Part shown: positions 53,201 through 63,133 of the stretch, piece after piece
Position numbering within the stretch: position 1 is the stretch's first letter
How the letters are laid out: every line of letters starts with the position of its first letter
From: an uncultured Erythrobacter sp.
GTDB lineage: Bacteria; Pseudomonadota; Alphaproteobacteria; Sphingomonadales; Sphingomonadaceae
Length of the DNA: 64,000 nt
Direction: 5' to 3'
NCBI GenBank assembly: GCA_947499505.1
Contig: CANMOQ010000004.1
Coordinates: 248,001-312,000 of the forward strand
Notes under the pieces: model-generated
What the model was told of the DNA's origin: nothing
Seen by the model: the letters and a program-made list of their open reading frames with translations, nothing else
Database searches by the model: none
Translations under genes and position numbers: made by a program

Positions 53201-53716
53201 TCAGCCTTTGATATGCAAAACGCAGATCAGGGTGAACAGACGGCGGGCGGTGGCGAAATCGGTTTCCACTTTTCCCTCCAGCCGCTCGAGCAAAAGCTCG
53301 GCGGCATTGTTGTGAATGCCGCGCCGCGCCATATCAATAGTCTCAATCTCAGACGGGGTCGCCTTGCGAATGGCCTGATAATAGCTGTCGCAAATCGCAA
53401 AATACTCGCGGATCGGACGGCGAAAGCGTGCCAGACCAATCACCAGACTTTCCAGCAACGCTTCATCTGCATCGCTGACATCCATCACCAGGCGGCCATC
53501 GCGCACCGACAATTGCAAACGGTACGGTCCGTCCGCCCCGCGCTCTGCACTGCGCAGAGGCTTAAAGCTGTTTTCTTCGATCAGGTCATAAATCGCGACG
53601 CGGCGTTCCTGCTCGACATCGGCATTGCGCCAGAGGATCGTCTCCTCATCCAGCGCGACATGCACGATGCGATAATTGCCCGGTTGGCTCGCAGAAGATT
53701 CGCTTGGCGTGACCAT
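53201..53716 (-). CDS. UPF0262 family protein
   Basis: 171 residues. Begins near RIVHVALDEETILWRNADVEQERRVAIYDL, with NSFKP and the helical C-terminal half IREYFAICDSYYQAIRKATPSEIETIDMARRG, all family signatures. UPF0262 is restricted to alphaproteobacteria and its role is unknown. The ATG at 53716 gives the better distance from AAGG; a second at 53725 is only 1 base from that site. Confidence 0.9.
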   Translation of the reverse strand: MVTPSESSASQPGNYRIVHVALDEETILWRNADVEQERRVAIYDLIEENSFKPLRSAERGADGPYRLQLSVRDGRLVMDVSDADEALLESLVIGLARFRRPIREYFAICDSYYQAIRKATPSEIETIDMARRGIHNNAAELLLERLEGKVETDFATARRLFTLICVLHIKG

Positions 53717-53855
53717 TACAAGCATCGCCTTCGCAGATCGTATCGGGACAGTTCAAGCACTTCGATCAACCATCCCCGCTATCCACAGCCAAGTGAGGCG
53801 AATTTGCCGCCATTTGCCCTTGCGCCATTTCCCATCCGCTGCGCAAGAGACGCGC

Positions 53856-55364
53856 ATGGCCGAACCTGAAATTCTTCTCCCCATTGATTCTCAAACCGAC
53901 AATGCTCGCAAGCTGCCCTCTAACCTAGAGGCAGAGGCGGCGTTTCTGGGTGCGGTTCTGATCGACAACCGGGTCATTGAGGAATTGCAGACCCCTCTGC
54001 GCCCCGACCACTTCTTCGAGCCGCTGCACGATCGGATTTACACCCGCATCCTGACACTGATTGAGCGCAATGCGACCGCCAGCCCGGTCACTCTACGCCC
54101 GTATTTTGAAAGCGACGAAGCGCTGAAAGAATTGGGCGGGACGAGCTATCTGGCTCAGCTTACCGCAAACGGCGCAGGCCTGCTTGCCCCGCGCGAATTG
54201 GCCCAACAAATCTATGACCTCGCGCTGCTGCGCGAGCTAGTGAGTGTTGGTCGGGGCCTAGTAGAAGGCGCGCTCGACACCAGCGAAGAAGTCGATCCGA
54301 TGGACCGAATCTCGCAAGCCGAAGCCGACTTGTTCAAGGTTGCTGAGGGCGCGGCGACGGGCAGCGAGGCCTCGACTTTCCGCGACGCGGCCCTCACCGC
54401 GATCAAGATGGCCGAAGCCGCGATGAATTCAGGCGGCGGGCTATCGGGCAAGACAACCGGCCTGCAGTCAATCGATCGTAAGACATCCGGCCTGCACGCC
54501 TCCGACCTTATTATCCTCGCCGGCCGTCCCGGCATGGGCAAAACATCGCTTGCCACCAATATCGCCTTCAATTGCGCCGAAGCCCATTTGAATTGGGAGC
54601 AAGATGGCGGCGAGTTCAATTACGGCGCACCAGCAGCCTTTTTCAGCCTGGAGATGAGCGCCGACCAGCTCGCAACGCGTATCCTTGCCGAGCAAGCCGA
54701 GATCAGTTCTGAGGCTTTGCGGAGCGGTAAGATGAGCCGGGAGGACTTCCAGAAATTGTCCTTCGCCAGCCAGCGCCTTGCCGAATTGCCGCTGTACATT
54801 GACGACACGCCTGCCCTTACCATCGGCGCTCTGCGCACCCGCGCACGGCGGATGAAGCGGCGTCATGACATCGGCCTGATTGTGGTCGACTACCTGCAGC
54901 TGCTGCAAGGCTCAGGCCGGGCGAACGACAACCGGGTCAACGAAATCTCTGAAATTAGCCGCGGCCTGAAAACGCTCGCCAAGGAATTGAGCGTCCCAGT
55001 GATCGCGCTCTCGCAGCTTAGCCGTGCGGTTGAACAGCGCGAAGACAAGCGCCCGATGCTGTCTGACTTGCGCGAATCGGGCTCGATTGAGCAAGACGCC
55101 GACATGGTCTGGTTCGTCTATCGCGATGACTATTATCTGGAGGCCACGAGGCCTGATTTCCCGACCGAGGCGAGCACCCCGGAAGCGGTTGAGAAATACC
55201 GCGCTTGGGAAGAATCCTATGAGCAGGTCAAGAACAAGGCTGCGGTCAACGTTGCGAAGCAGCGTCACGGCTCGACCGGAATGGTCCCGCTGCATTTCCA
55301 AAGCGAGTTCACCAAGTTTACCTCGCCAAATCTGAAGGATTACTCAGACTACGGATACGAGTGA
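53856..55364 (+). CDS. dnaB: Replicative DNA helicase DnaB
   Basis: Hexameric 5'-3' helicase that unwinds the fork and loads primase. The 502 residues have the N-terminal helical domain (to about 130), starting at LPSNLEAEAAFLGAVLIDN, a linker, and a RecA-like domain with Walker A GRPGMGKTSLATN, Walker B LIVVDYLQLL, and motifs LSQLSRAVEQRED and SDLRESGSIEQDADMV. The ATG at 53856 is preceded by AAGAGA; the frame upstream does not look like DnaB. Confidence 0.96.
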   Translation: MAEPEILLPIDSQTDNARKLPSNLEAEAAFLGAVLIDNRVIEELQTPLRPDHFFEPLHDRIYTRILTLIERNATASPVTLRPYFESDEALKELGGTSYLAQLTANGAGLLAPRELAQQIYDLALLRELVSVGRGLVEGALDTSEEVDPMDRISQAEADLFKVAEGAATGSEASTFRDAALTAIKMAEAAMNSGGGLSGKTTGLQSIDRKTSGLHASDLIILAGRPGMGKTSLATNIAFNCAEAHLNWEQDGGEFNYGAPAAFFSLEMSADQLATRILAEQAEISSEALRSGKMSREDFQKLSFASQRLAELPLYIDDTPALTIGALRTRARRMKRRHDIGLIVVDYLQLLQGSGRANDNRVNEISEISRGLKTLAKELSVPVIALSQLSRAVEQREDKRPMLSDLRESGSIEQDADMVWFVYRDDYYLEATRPDFPTEASTPEAVEKYRAWEESYEQVKNKAAVNVAKQRHGSTGMVPLHFQSEFTKFTSPNLKDYSDYGYE

Positions 55365-55388
55365 TATCCGAGCGAAAGGGCGCGGTCC

Positions 55389-56567
55389 TTAGGGATTAAG
55401 CCTGCGAGCAGCCCAGGCATCTGCCAATCCGAAATAGAACCACAATCTCCAGCGCAGGCGCGTGAAGAAGGTGGCGTTTTCGCTGTACCACTGCGGCGTG
55501 ATCGGTGTGCTCGCGCGTTCCAGATGGTCCATGAATTCGCGCAGGCGCGCAGCCAACGCTTCATCGTCAACGCGCACCATCAGCTCCAGATTGATGCGCA
55601 CAGAGCGGCGATCCAGATTGGCGCTGCCAAAATAGCTGATCGCATCCACGACGAGCAATTTCATGTGAAGCTTGCATGGACGGAACTCAAAAATGCTCAC
55701 GCCCGCTTTGAGAAAGCGGTTGTAGAGCAATCTCGCCGCTTCAATCGTGGCCATAATGTCCGACTTGCCTGCGGTGATCATCCGCACATCGCCGCGCCTG
55801 CCTACACGGGCCATTTGACGCCGAATGCTGCGCGGCGGGGCAAAATAGGCCGTGACGAAATCAAGCCGACTGGCCTTCGCGAGGTCTTTCTTCAGCCGGT
55901 ACGCCCAATTCTGCGCGCGCACGACCGGCCCGCCAAGCACGAGCTGCACGGGCTCGTCCCCAGGGTCCCAATCGCGCACCATTTTGCGGATCCGGCGAAA
56001 CTGCGATCCGTTGCTTTCCACCCACTCACAAATGCTGCCAAACCATTCGCCAAATCGGCTGACCACGGGCCCTTCGATGGCCACTCCGAGGTCGCACCAA
56101 CCGTTCTTCTCGGGCGGATCGTAATAGTGATCGGAGACGTTGGAGCCGCCCGTCATGACCCGCGCGCCGTCAGCAATCGCAAACTTTTGATGGTTGCGAA
56201 TAAGGTAGCGCACGCCCCAGCGCGGAGAGAAAATGGCGAAACGCCCGCCCGCCTGCTGCAAAGGCTCAAAGAATTCCGGCGGGGCATCGCTGCCAAAATC
56301 GTCGACGATCAGGTAAACCTTCACCCCGCGCTCCGCCGCCCTCACCATCGCATCGCGCACTTTCGTGCCGGAGACATCGTCTTGAAAGAGGTAGTAAAAA
56401 ACCTCCAAAGAGCGCTCCGCCTCCTCAATATGATCGATGAGAGCAGCGAGCCTGTCTGAGCCTCTGGGATAGAACGTGAAGACGTGACCCTGAGCCTCCA
56501 TCTGGAAGCTATCGGAATCGCTGTAATCACTCGTAGGCGTTTCTGCAGGATTGGGCGCGGTTTGCAT
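55389..56567 (-). CDS. Phospholipase-D-family phosphatidyltransferase (cardiolipin-synthase-like)
   Basis: 392 residues with two HKD motifs: HQKFAIADGARVMTGGSN near residue 140 and HMKLLVVDAISYFGSANLDRRS near residue 305. The spacing is that of bacterial cardiolipin synthases; however, no N-terminal membrane hairpin is present and the protein begins with a short polar segment, and a basic surface-type stretch follows each motif. It most likely makes cardiolipin or a related phospholipid. The end is separated from the convergent dnaB by 24 bases. Confidence 0.83.
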   Translation of the reverse strand: MQTAPNPAETPTSDYSDSDSFQMEAQGHVFTFYPRGSDRLAALIDHIEEAERSLEVFYYLFQDDVSGTKVRDAMVRAAERGVKVYLIVDDFGSDAPPEFFEPLQQAGGRFAIFSPRWGVRYLIRNHQKFAIADGARVMTGGSNVSDHYYDPPEKNGWCDLGVAIEGPVVSRFGEWFGSICEWVESNGSQFRRIRKMVRDWDPGDEPVQLVLGGPVVRAQNWAYRLKKDLAKASRLDFVTAYFAPPRSIRRQMARVGRRGDVRMITAGKSDIMATIEAARLLYNRFLKAGVSIFEFRPCKLHMKLLVVDAISYFGSANLDRRSVRINLELMVRVDDEALAARLREFMDHLERASTPITPQWYSENATFFTRLRWRLWFYFGLADAWAARRLNP

Positions 56568-56681
56568 AGGATGACCCTCTTAGAGCGTCGCCCGCAGAAT
56601 GCTCGCATTTCTTGACTCACAGCGGCCTTGCGACTAATTGCGGCGCTCATTTTCCAGAAAAATCTAATTTAAGAGGCCAGT

Positions 56682-57029
56682 ATGGCACGCGTTACCGTTG
56701 AAGATTGCGTAGACAAGATTCCAAACCGTTTTGATCTGGTGCTGCTCGCAGCCCAGCGCGCGCGCGAAATCTCTGGCGGTGCTGAACTGACCCTCGACCG
56801 CGACCGTGATAAGAACCCGGTTGTGGCCCTGCGCGAAGTTGCCGAGCAGACGATCAAGCCGAAGGAACTGAAAGAGGCGCTGGTTACCGGCCTTCAGAAA
56901 ATCCTTCCTGATGACGAAGATGATGCCGATGAAATCGGTTCGCTGAGCCAATCGGCCGAAGCGCTACGGATCACCGCTTCTGCTCCAACCCGCTCGACAT
57001 CGATCGGTTCAGATTACGACGGCAGCTAA
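56682..57029 (+). CDS. rpoZ: DNA-directed RNA polymerase subunit omega
   Basis: Small subunit that aids assembly and ppGpp response of RNA polymerase. The 115 residues start [20 protein letters not shown] and continue [13 protein letters not shown] and [13 protein letters not shown], then an acidic linker with a variable serine-rich tail. Two terminator-like hairpins follow. Confidence 0.96.
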   Translation: MARVTVEDCVDKIPNRFDLVLLAAQRAREISGGAELTLDRDRDKNPVVALREVAEQTIKPKELKEALVTGLQKILPDDEDDADEIGSLSQSAEALRITASAPTRSTSIGSDYDGS

Positions 57030-57045
57030 GCTGGCTAGCATTCAT

Positions 57046-57100
57046 GCACGCTTTCGCGTGCAGTTTACGAAAGAGGCTGCCACTTGGCGGCCTTTTTTGT
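57046..57100 (+). terminator. Tandem hairpins and terminator after rpoZ
   Basis: TGCACGC-TTTC-GCGTGCA at 57046-57063 is a perfect hairpin. AGGCTGCC (57075-57082) with GGCGGCCT (57087-57094) follows, ending in TTTTTT. The second is the working terminator. Confidence 0.8.
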
Positions 57101-57205
57101 GCCTATCTTGTCGGCACCCAGCACAATGTTCGAAATCCGCGTTCTCAGGGTCTTTTACCTTGCCTCCCATGCTGCCTATAAGGCGGCAGGTGGATTGAGG
57201 GGTCT

Positions 57206-58282
57206 ATGAGCGACATAACCGAAGGCGTTGGCGCCGCGATTGAAGGAGCCCTGGCCAGCCGCGTTGCCGAACCAGCGCACGGCGAGAACGCGGCACAGCT
57301 CGCGGAAGACGGCGCGGTGACGATCTGCAAGAATTGCGGATCAGAGGTCTCCGGCGAGCATTGCTCTGCCTGCGGCCAGAAACGGCACATCCACAGCAGC
57401 CTCGCCGCAATCGCCCACGATTTGATCCACGGCGTCCTGCACCTTGATGGCAAGCTGTGGCGTACATTGCCCATGCTCGTCTTCAAGCCAGGTCGATTGA
57501 CCCGCCGCTACATCGACGGAGAACGCGCAAAGTTCGTCAGCCCGATGGGGATGTTCCTGTTCACCGTCTTCTCAATGTTCGCGGTTTTCCAAATCGCTGG
57601 GATCAGCACACCGACCACCCTGCCCGAAAGCACCAACGTCAACATCTCTTTAGATGAAGCTCAAGAGCAAGTGGCCGCAGACCGCGATGCGGCGGCTGAG
57701 GCGCTTGAGAACATACCGGAAGGTTCACCGGGACGAGTGGCCGCGGAGATCGCTCTTAGAGAAGCCGAAGAGGCCGTTGCGGGGATGAACGCCGTTGATG
57801 AGATGGTGCCAGATGCCGCCGGATCGAACTCACTCAATCTGACTGGTATCGAAGCCTTTGATGAGGGGGTCATCAAGAAGTGGAACGAAAACCCCGGATT
57901 GATGCTCTATAAGCTCCAGAACAACGCCTATAAGTTCAGCTGGCTTTTGATCCCGCTATCGATCCCATTCGTGTGGGGTCTGTTCTTTTGGAAGCGCCGT
58001 TTCAAAGCCTATGATCATGCGATTTTTGTGACGTACTCGCTCGCCTTTATGTCGATGCTGTTCATCATCGTATCCATGCTCATTCTGGCTGGGGTGAGCC
58101 CGGGATGGATCGTTTTGATGACGTTTCTTATCCCGCCAGTGCATATCTATCGCCAGCTTAAGGGCGCTTACAACCTGTCTCGCTTCTCTGCATTCTGGCG
58201 AACAAGCGCGCTTTTGAACATGATCTTGTTTCCGATCACATTTGGTTTTGCGTGGCTGCTGTTGATGATTGGAGCGTTTTGA
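57206..58282 (+). CDS. DUF3667 family membrane protein with N-terminal zinc ribbon
   Basis: 358 residues. The N-terminal region has a zinc ribbon CKNCGSEVSGEHCSACGQKR (CxxC...CxxC), then the DUF3667 signature HLDGKLWRTLPMLVFKPGRLTRRYI, then membrane segments, with a long glutamate/alanine coiled insert (about residues 130-215) between the first and second. The last part has three more helices. No function is established; the family is common in alphaproteobacteria and Bacteroidetes. Ends in a strong palindrome. Confidence 0.85.
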   Translation: MSDITEGVGAAIEGALASRVAEPAHGENAAQLAEDGAVTICKNCGSEVSGEHCSACGQKRHIHSSLAAIAHDLIHGVLHLDGKLWRTLPMLVFKPGRLTRRYIDGERAKFVSPMGMFLFTVFSMFAVFQIAGISTPTTLPESTNVNISLDEAQEQVAADRDAAAEALENIPEGSPGRVAAEIALREAEEAVAGMNAVDEMVPDAAGSNSLNLTGIEAFDEGVIKKWNENPGLMLYKLQNNAYKFSWLLIPLSIPFVWGLFFWKRRFKAYDHAIFVTYSLAFMSMLFIIVSMLILAGVSPGWIVLMTFLIPPVHIYRQLKGAYNLSRFSAFWRTSALLNMILFPITFGFAWLLLMIGAF

Positions 58283-58286
58283 GCGC

Positions 58287-58326
58287 GATCAAGTGAGCAT
58301 GCGGCTAGCCGCATGCTCACTTGATC
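58287..58326. repeat. Perfect 40-bp palindrome between DUF3667 gene and ftsH
   Basis: The sequence is its own reverse complement across 40 bases, centred on CTAG at 58305-58308, with arms GATCAAGTGAGCATGCGG. It lies 5 bases after the DUF3667 stop. Such a perfect palindrome of this length is uncommon; it can form a cruciform or a hairpin that ends rightward transcription. Confidence 0.92.
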
Positions 58327-58361
58327 AAAAAGAGGGGCGCCTGAGTTACCCCAGACGCCCC
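58326..58361 (-). terminator. Rho-independent terminator of ftsH
   Basis: On the reverse strand GGGGCGTCTG pairs with CAGGCGCCCC as a 10-base stem with one G-T pair, followed by TCTTTTTG. It ends the ftsH transcript 29 bases after the stop. Confidence 0.85.
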
Positions 58362-58389
58362 CATTTACTTCCGTGATGTTTGGCTGAGC

Positions 58390-60363
58390 TTACGCGCCCT
58401 GAGGCGCGGCTCCGCCCTTGTCATCTTTCGATCCAAAGCGCTTGCCCGCTTTCGGGATCGCAGAGCCATGGGCTGGCTGAACCACCGCTGGGCGTTTCGG
58501 CTCATCGGGTCGGTCCATCTTGCCGGTGTCGAGCAATTGCTTGATCTCGTCGCCGGTCAGGGTCTCATATTCGAGCATCGCCTGCGCCAAGAGGTGCAGC
58601 TGATCCTCGTGCTTTTTAAGCAATTGGGTGGCGCGCTTGTGTGCACCCTCAACCAGGCCCTTGATCTCGGCATCGATCAGCTTGTTCGTTTCCGCCCCGC
58701 CCATTGTGCGAGCGGTCTGGCCCATGCCCAGATAGCCTTCCTGGCTCTGCTCATATTGCAGCGGTCCAAGCTTCTCCGACATACCCCATTTGGTCACCAT
58801 ATTGCGGGCCAAATCGGTGGCGTATTGGATGTCTGACGATGCGCCAGAGCTGACCTTGTCATGGCCGAAGATGATTTCTTCCGCTACGCGTCCGCCCATG
58901 CTGACAGACAAGTTCGCGTGCATTTTGTCGCGGTGATAGGAATAGCTGTCCCGCTCTGGCAGGCGCATAACCATACCCAAGGCGCGGCCACGCGGGATGA
59001 TCGTCGCCTTGTGGATCGGATCGGATGCTTCCTCGTGGACGGAGACAATCGCGTGACCGGCCTCGTGATAAGCGGTCATCTTCTTCTCATCTTCGGTCAT
59101 GACCATAGAGCGGCGCTCTGCGCCCATCATGACCTTGTCTTTTGCGTCCTCAAACTCGCGCATAGCGACCAAGCGCTTGTTCCGGCGCGCGGCCAGCAAA
59201 GCGGCTTCGTTCACAAGGTTGGCGAGATCCGCACCGGAGAAGCCCGGCGTGCCGCGCGCAATCGTGCGCGGGTTCACATCCGGTGCCAGCGGCACCTTCT
59301 TCATGTGAACGCCAAGGATCTTTTCCCGGCCATCAATGTCGGGGATCGGAACCACAACCTGACGGTCGAAACGGCCCGGGCGCAGTAGCGCAGGGTCGAG
59401 CACGTCAGGACGGTTGGTCGCGGCAATGATGATGATGCCTTCGTTGGCTTCAAAACCATCCATCTCAACCAAGAGCTGGTTGAGCGTTTGCTCGCGCTCA
59501 TCATTGGAATTGCCGAGGCCATGGCCACGCGAGCGGCCTACAGCGTCAATCTCATCGATGAAGACGATACACGGGGCGTTCTTCTTGGCCTGCTCAAACA
59601 TGTCGCGCACGCGGCTTGCGCCGACGCCAACGAACATCTCGACAAAGTCAGAACCCGAAATCGTAAAGAACGGCACGCCCGCTTCACCCGCAATCGCGCG
59701 GGCCAGCAAAGTCTTACCAGTACCAGGCGAACCGACCAGCAATGCGCCCTTCGGGATTTGACCGCCAAGCTTGGAGAAGCGCTGAGGATCTTTCAGAAAC
59801 TCAACGATTTCTTCTAGCTCTTCGCGCGCCTCATCAATGCCGGCAACATCGTCAAATGTGACGCGCCCTTGGCGTTCGGTTAGCATTTTGGCCTTGGATT
59901 TCCCAAAGCCCATGGCGCCGCCGCCGCCGCCTTTTTGCACTTGGCGAAGCGCAAAGAATGCGATCCCCAAGATCAGGATAAACGGCAAGGCCTGGATCAG
60001 GATGACCCAAAGCACATTCATCTGCTCAGGCGCCTGCCCGGCATATTTCACTTCATTATCGTCGAGCAGCTGCGTCAACTGATCATCGCCCGGAACCGGA
60101 ACGGTCGAGAACGTCTCGTCATTGTTCTTAAGCTTGCCAGTGATCAGGTCAGGTGCGATCTGAACCTCGGAAACGCGCCCTTCGGCGACCGCTTCGCGGA
60201 ATTCGGAATAGCGCATCTGCTGGCCGGGGGCCGCATTGGTGTTGCTGAACATCGACACCACGACGAGCAGCGCCATGAAGATGCCGCCCCAAATCATCAA
60301 TTGCTTGACCCAGGGGTTAGGGTTCTCAGGTGGAGTTTGTTGCGGGTCGTTTTCGTCGCTCAT
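58390..60363 (-). CDS. ftsH: ATP-dependent zinc metalloprotease FtsH
   Basis: Inner-membrane AAA+ protease that degrades membrane proteins and short-lived regulators. The 657 residues have two N-terminal helices bracketing a periplasmic domain, the AAA module with Walker [15 protein letters not shown], Walker [14 protein letters not shown], the SRH, and the metalloprotease site [12 protein letters not shown] with the third ligand later. The C-terminus ends in a Pro/Gly/Lys-rich tail. The ATG at 60363 has AGGA 10 bases upstream; a TTG 9 codons earlier is unlikely. Confidence 0.96.
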   Translation of the reverse strand: MSDENDPQQTPPENPNPWVKQLMIWGGIFMALLVVVSMFSNTNAAPGQQMRYSEFREAVAEGRVSEVQIAPDLITGKLKNNDETFSTVPVPGDDQLTQLLDDNEVKYAGQAPEQMNVLWVILIQALPFILILGIAFFALRQVQKGGGGGAMGFGKSKAKMLTERQGRVTFDDVAGIDEAREELEEIVEFLKDPQRFSKLGGQIPKGALLVGSPGTGKTLLARAIAGEAGVPFFTISGSDFVEMFVGVGASRVRDMFEQAKKNAPCIVFIDEIDAVGRSRGHGLGNSNDEREQTLNQLLVEMDGFEANEGIIIIAATNRPDVLDPALLRPGRFDRQVVVPIPDIDGREKILGVHMKKVPLAPDVNPRTIARGTPGFSGADLANLVNEAALLAARRNKRLVAMREFEDAKDKVMMGAERRSMVMTEDEKKMTAYHEAGHAIVSVHEEASDPIHKATIIPRGRALGMVMRLPERDSYSYHRDKMHANLSVSMGGRVAEEIIFGHDKVSSGASSDIQYATDLARNMVTKWGMSEKLGPLQYEQSQEGYLGMGQTARTMGGAETNKLIDAEIKGLVEGAHKRATQLLKKHEDQLHLLAQAMLEYETLTGDEIKQLLDTGKMDRPDEPKRPAVVQPAHGSAIPKAGKRFGSKDDKGGAAPQGA

Positions 60364-60492
60364 GCGCTCAGATTCCTTGTTCTCACCCAAATATGTAGGT
60401 GAGCAGAGATGAATGGCAAGATATCGTTATACGTAACCGATCATGCGAAATTACGAACAGATTGATCTGTTTTTGCGATTCAAGCCAATTGG

Positions 60493-61125
60493 TTATGATT
60501 TTTCAGGCAAGTAAGCGCGCAAGAAAACATCTACCGCGCCGTTGATCCGGGCGTCTTTAGCCTCCGACGTTATAATTTCACCGAATCGCCGCTCGAGGTC
60601 GCCCATACCTTTGCACATTGAGACAAACTGTTCCGCCGCCAAGTCGGGATTTGGCACGGACAGCTCGCCTGACGCGTCGGCGTGGGCGAGAAACTTGCTG
60701 AACGCCTCTTTCATGCGCCAAGGCCCAGCCTCCAGAAATTCTCGCCCGATGGACGGATTGGTTTCTGTCTCGGCTGCAATCCGGCGCTCAAACTGGATCA
60801 TTTCTGGACGCGAAAGAAAGACAAACATTGCCTCGCCAATTGTCCGCAGACGCTCTGCGATTGGATTGCCGGACGTCGAATCGATCGAGAAATACCCGCG
60901 CATTTTGTTGCATTCATGCTCGACAGCGGCAGCAAACAGCGCGCGCTTATCGCCAAAGTGATTGTAGATTGTGACCTTGGATACGCCAGCATCAGCGGCG
61001 ATCTGTTCGATCGAACTCGCTGCAAAACCGACATTAAAGAAGGAGCGCGCGCCCGCCTCCACGATCGCATCGCGCTTGGCGATGTCGACCGGCCTTCCGG
61101 TTCTTTTTTGATACTGGGTTGACAA
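60493..61125 (-). CDS. TetR family transcriptional regulator
   Basis: 210 residues. The N-terminal DNA-binding domain has AIVEAGARSFFNVGFAASSIEQIAADAGVSKVTIYNHFGDKRALF, quoted here in parts: AGARSFFNVGFAASSIEQIA and VSKVTIYNHFGDKRALF. The C-terminal ligand domain is longer than usual. The start codon is a TTG with GGAG 9 bases upstream; no later ATG fits. It is divergent from the exporter genes and overlaps a palindrome that is likely its operator. It probably represses the exporter. Confidence 0.87.
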   Translation of the reverse strand: MSTQYQKRTGRPVDIAKRDAIVEAGARSFFNVGFAASSIEQIAADAGVSKVTIYNHFGDKRALFAAAVEHECNKMRGYFSIDSTSGNPIAERLRTIGEAMFVFLSRPEMIQFERRIAAETETNPSIGREFLEAGPWRMKEAFSKFLAHADASGELSVPNPDLAAEQFVSMCKGMGDLERRFGEIITSEAKDARINGAVDVFLRAYLPEKS

Positions 61126-61128
61126 AGT

Positions 61129-61165
61129 GAACGGCTCCGTTCAATTAAACGCGACCGTTCAATAA
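61129..61165. promoter_or_regulatory. Likely TetR operator
   Basis: GAACGG-CT-CCGTTC at 61129-61142 is a perfect 6-6 palindrome at the tetR start, and CCGTTCAAT is repeated at 61137-61145 and 61155-61163. The arrangement fits autoregulation and control of the exporter on the other side. Confidence 0.65.
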
Positions 61166-61219
61166 TGTGGTAGACGTCACAAAGACGCAACCCCCTCTCG
61201 CCGCAAAGGTTCCCGCCAC

Positions 61220-62356
61220 GTGCTTTGGATTGCGATACGAATGCTGACCGGCGATGCCCAAAAGTTCTATGGGCTTTTGTTCGGTATCGGCTTTTCGACC
61301 CTACTGATCACACAGCAGCTCACGATTTTCGTGAACCTGATCGAGCGCGGCGCGAGCGGCGTCTACAATGTACCGACGGCCAAGGTTTGGGTGATGGACC
61401 CGGTCAGCCGGACGACCGACGTAAATTATGCGATGCCATCCACGGCGCTCGACCAAGTGCGATCCGTGCCAGGCGTCGAATGGGCCGTCCCCCATTTGCG
61501 AGCGACGGCAGCAGTGCGGACAGGCACCGGCGACCTTGAAGGCGTCTCAATCATCGGCGTTGATGATGCGACCCTGATCGGCCTGCCCAAGAATTTGGTT
61601 GAGGGGTCGCTGGATGTCTTCGCTCAGCCCGACACGGTCGTGATCGACGATGTTGGCATCAACAATATGTTTGAAGATGGGACCGATCCCATTGGCCAGC
61701 GGCTGGAGCTGAATGATCAGCGCGCCGTTATTCGCGGGGTTGCCGATGCAATCCCCAGTTTTACCAGCCAAGTGACGCTCTACACAAAGTACAGCCAAGC
61801 GCTGAATTACGTGCCCGGCACGCGCAACCGGATGAGTTTTGTGCTCGCCGGGATTAGCGACGGCGAAACCGCTGAGGGCGTGGCTGATCGCATTGAAGAG
61901 CAGACGGGTTTGAAAGCGGAAACGCGCGACGAGCTGGCGCAGGCGGGCGTTGATTTCATCATCCAGAACACCGGCATTCCGACCAATTTCGGGATCACCG
62001 TCCTGCTCGGCTTTATCGTCGGCGTCGCGATTGTTGGTCTCACCTTCAGCTTGTTCATCCGTGACAACATCAAGCAGTTTGGCGCGCTCAAAGCGATTGG
62101 TGTGACCAATGCCAAAATCATTCGCATGGTGGCCGTGCAGGCGGGCCTGGTTGGCTTCATCGGATACGCGATTGGCGTGCTCGGCACGGTCGGCTTCCTC
62201 GCCGCATTTTCGGGTAACCCATTCTTCAAGGGGTTCTACATCCCCTGGCAAATCCCTCTCATAAGCCTGGGTTCGGTTATCGTAATCCTCGCGATCACCG
62301 GCTTTATTGCCATCCGCAGCGTCCTGCGGACAGAGCCAGCCGCGGTGTTCCGGTGA
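61220..62356 (+). CDS. DevC-type ABC exporter permease
   Basis: 378 residues of the MacB/FtsX-type permease superfamily, DevC group. An N-terminal membrane helix is followed by a periplasmic domain of about 220 residues, then three C-terminal helices with FGALKAIGVTNAKIIRMV. The start motif TGDAQKFYGLLFGIGFSTLL fits DevC. It starts at GTG 61220. Coupled to the ATPase gene through a 4-base overlap. The substrate is unknown; DevBCA systems export glycolipids or small hydrophobic molecules. Confidence 0.87.
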   Translation: MLWIAIRMLTGDAQKFYGLLFGIGFSTLLITQQLTIFVNLIERGASGVYNVPTAKVWVMDPVSRTTDVNYAMPSTALDQVRSVPGVEWAVPHLRATAAVRTGTGDLEGVSIIGVDDATLIGLPKNLVEGSLDVFAQPDTVVIDDVGINNMFEDGTDPIGQRLELNDQRAVIRGVADAIPSFTSQVTLYTKYSQALNYVPGTRNRMSFVLAGISDGETAEGVADRIEEQTGLKAETRDELAQAGVDFIIQNTGIPTNFGITVLLGFIVGVAIVGLTFSLFIRDNIKQFGALKAIGVTNAKIIRMVAVQAGLVGFIGYAIGVLGTVGFLAAFSGNPFFKGFYIPWQIPLISLGSVIVILAITGFIAIRSVLRTEPAAVFR

Positions 62357-63102
62357 GCGATATGACACAGACCCAGAGCGCCCCTTCTGAGGCCCCAGAA
62401 CGCGAAGTCGCAATTTGCGCGCGCGGCATTGTGCGCGATTTCGAGGCCGGGCAATCGACGATCCGCGTCCTCCATGGGATCGATACCGATATTCAGCCGG
62501 GCGAGATGACTTACGTGGTGGGCGAAAGCGGCTCCGGCAAAACCACCTTGATCTCGATCATGTGCGGCATCCTGTGGCCGACCGAGGGCGAAGTGCGCGT
62601 GTTCGGAACCGATATCTACAATCTCAGCGACACGGAGCTTGTGAACTTCCGCTTGGAAAACATCGGTTTCATTTTTCAGCAGTACAACCTCATTCCCTCA
62701 ATCGATGCCGCCGCTAATGCCGCTGTGCCGCTGATTGCCCAGGGCATGGCCCTGGAGCCGGCGCGGCGCAAAGCGATCGAATTGCTCGATGCGCTCAACA
62801 TTGGCGATCAGGCGAACAAGCTGCCCAAGCAGCTCTCCGGCGGCCAGCAACAACGCGTCGCCATTGCCCGCGCCTTGGTTCACGAACCGCGTCTTGTGGT
62901 GTGCGACGAGCCAACAGCGGCCTTGGACGCAAAATCCGGGCGCAGGGTGATGGATTTGCTGCGCGAGGTTGCGGTCGCCGAAGACCGCGCCTGCATCATC
63001 GTGACCCACGATAACCGTATTTTCGATCTCGCTGACCGCATCCTCGTGCTCGAGGATGGCCGGGTCACACATGACGGCACAGAAATGCCGGACGACCACT
63101 AA
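62353..63102 (+). CDS. DevA/LolD-type ABC transporter ATPase
   Basis: 249 residues. Walker A is GESGSGKTTLIS, the signature is QLSGGQQQRVAIARAL, Walker B is LVVCDEPTAALDA, and the switch His is in IVTHDNRIF. It powers the DevC-like permease. The start GTG at 62353 overlaps the permease stop (GTGA); an ATG three codons later is also possible. Confidence 0.92.
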   Translation: MSDMTQTQSAPSEAPEREVAICARGIVRDFEAGQSTIRVLHGIDTDIQPGEMTYVVGESGSGKTTLISIMCGILWPTEGEVRVFGTDIYNLSDTELVNFRLENIGFIFQQYNLIPSIDAAANAAVPLIAQGMALEPARRKAIELLDALNIGDQANKLPKQLSGGQQQRVAIARALVHEPRLVVCDEPTAALDAKSGRRVMDLLREVAVAEDRACIIVTHDNRIFDLADRILVLEDGRVTHDGTEMPDDH

Positions 63103-63133
63103 ACCCTCTTTCGTTCTCCCTCGAGGCACAGCC

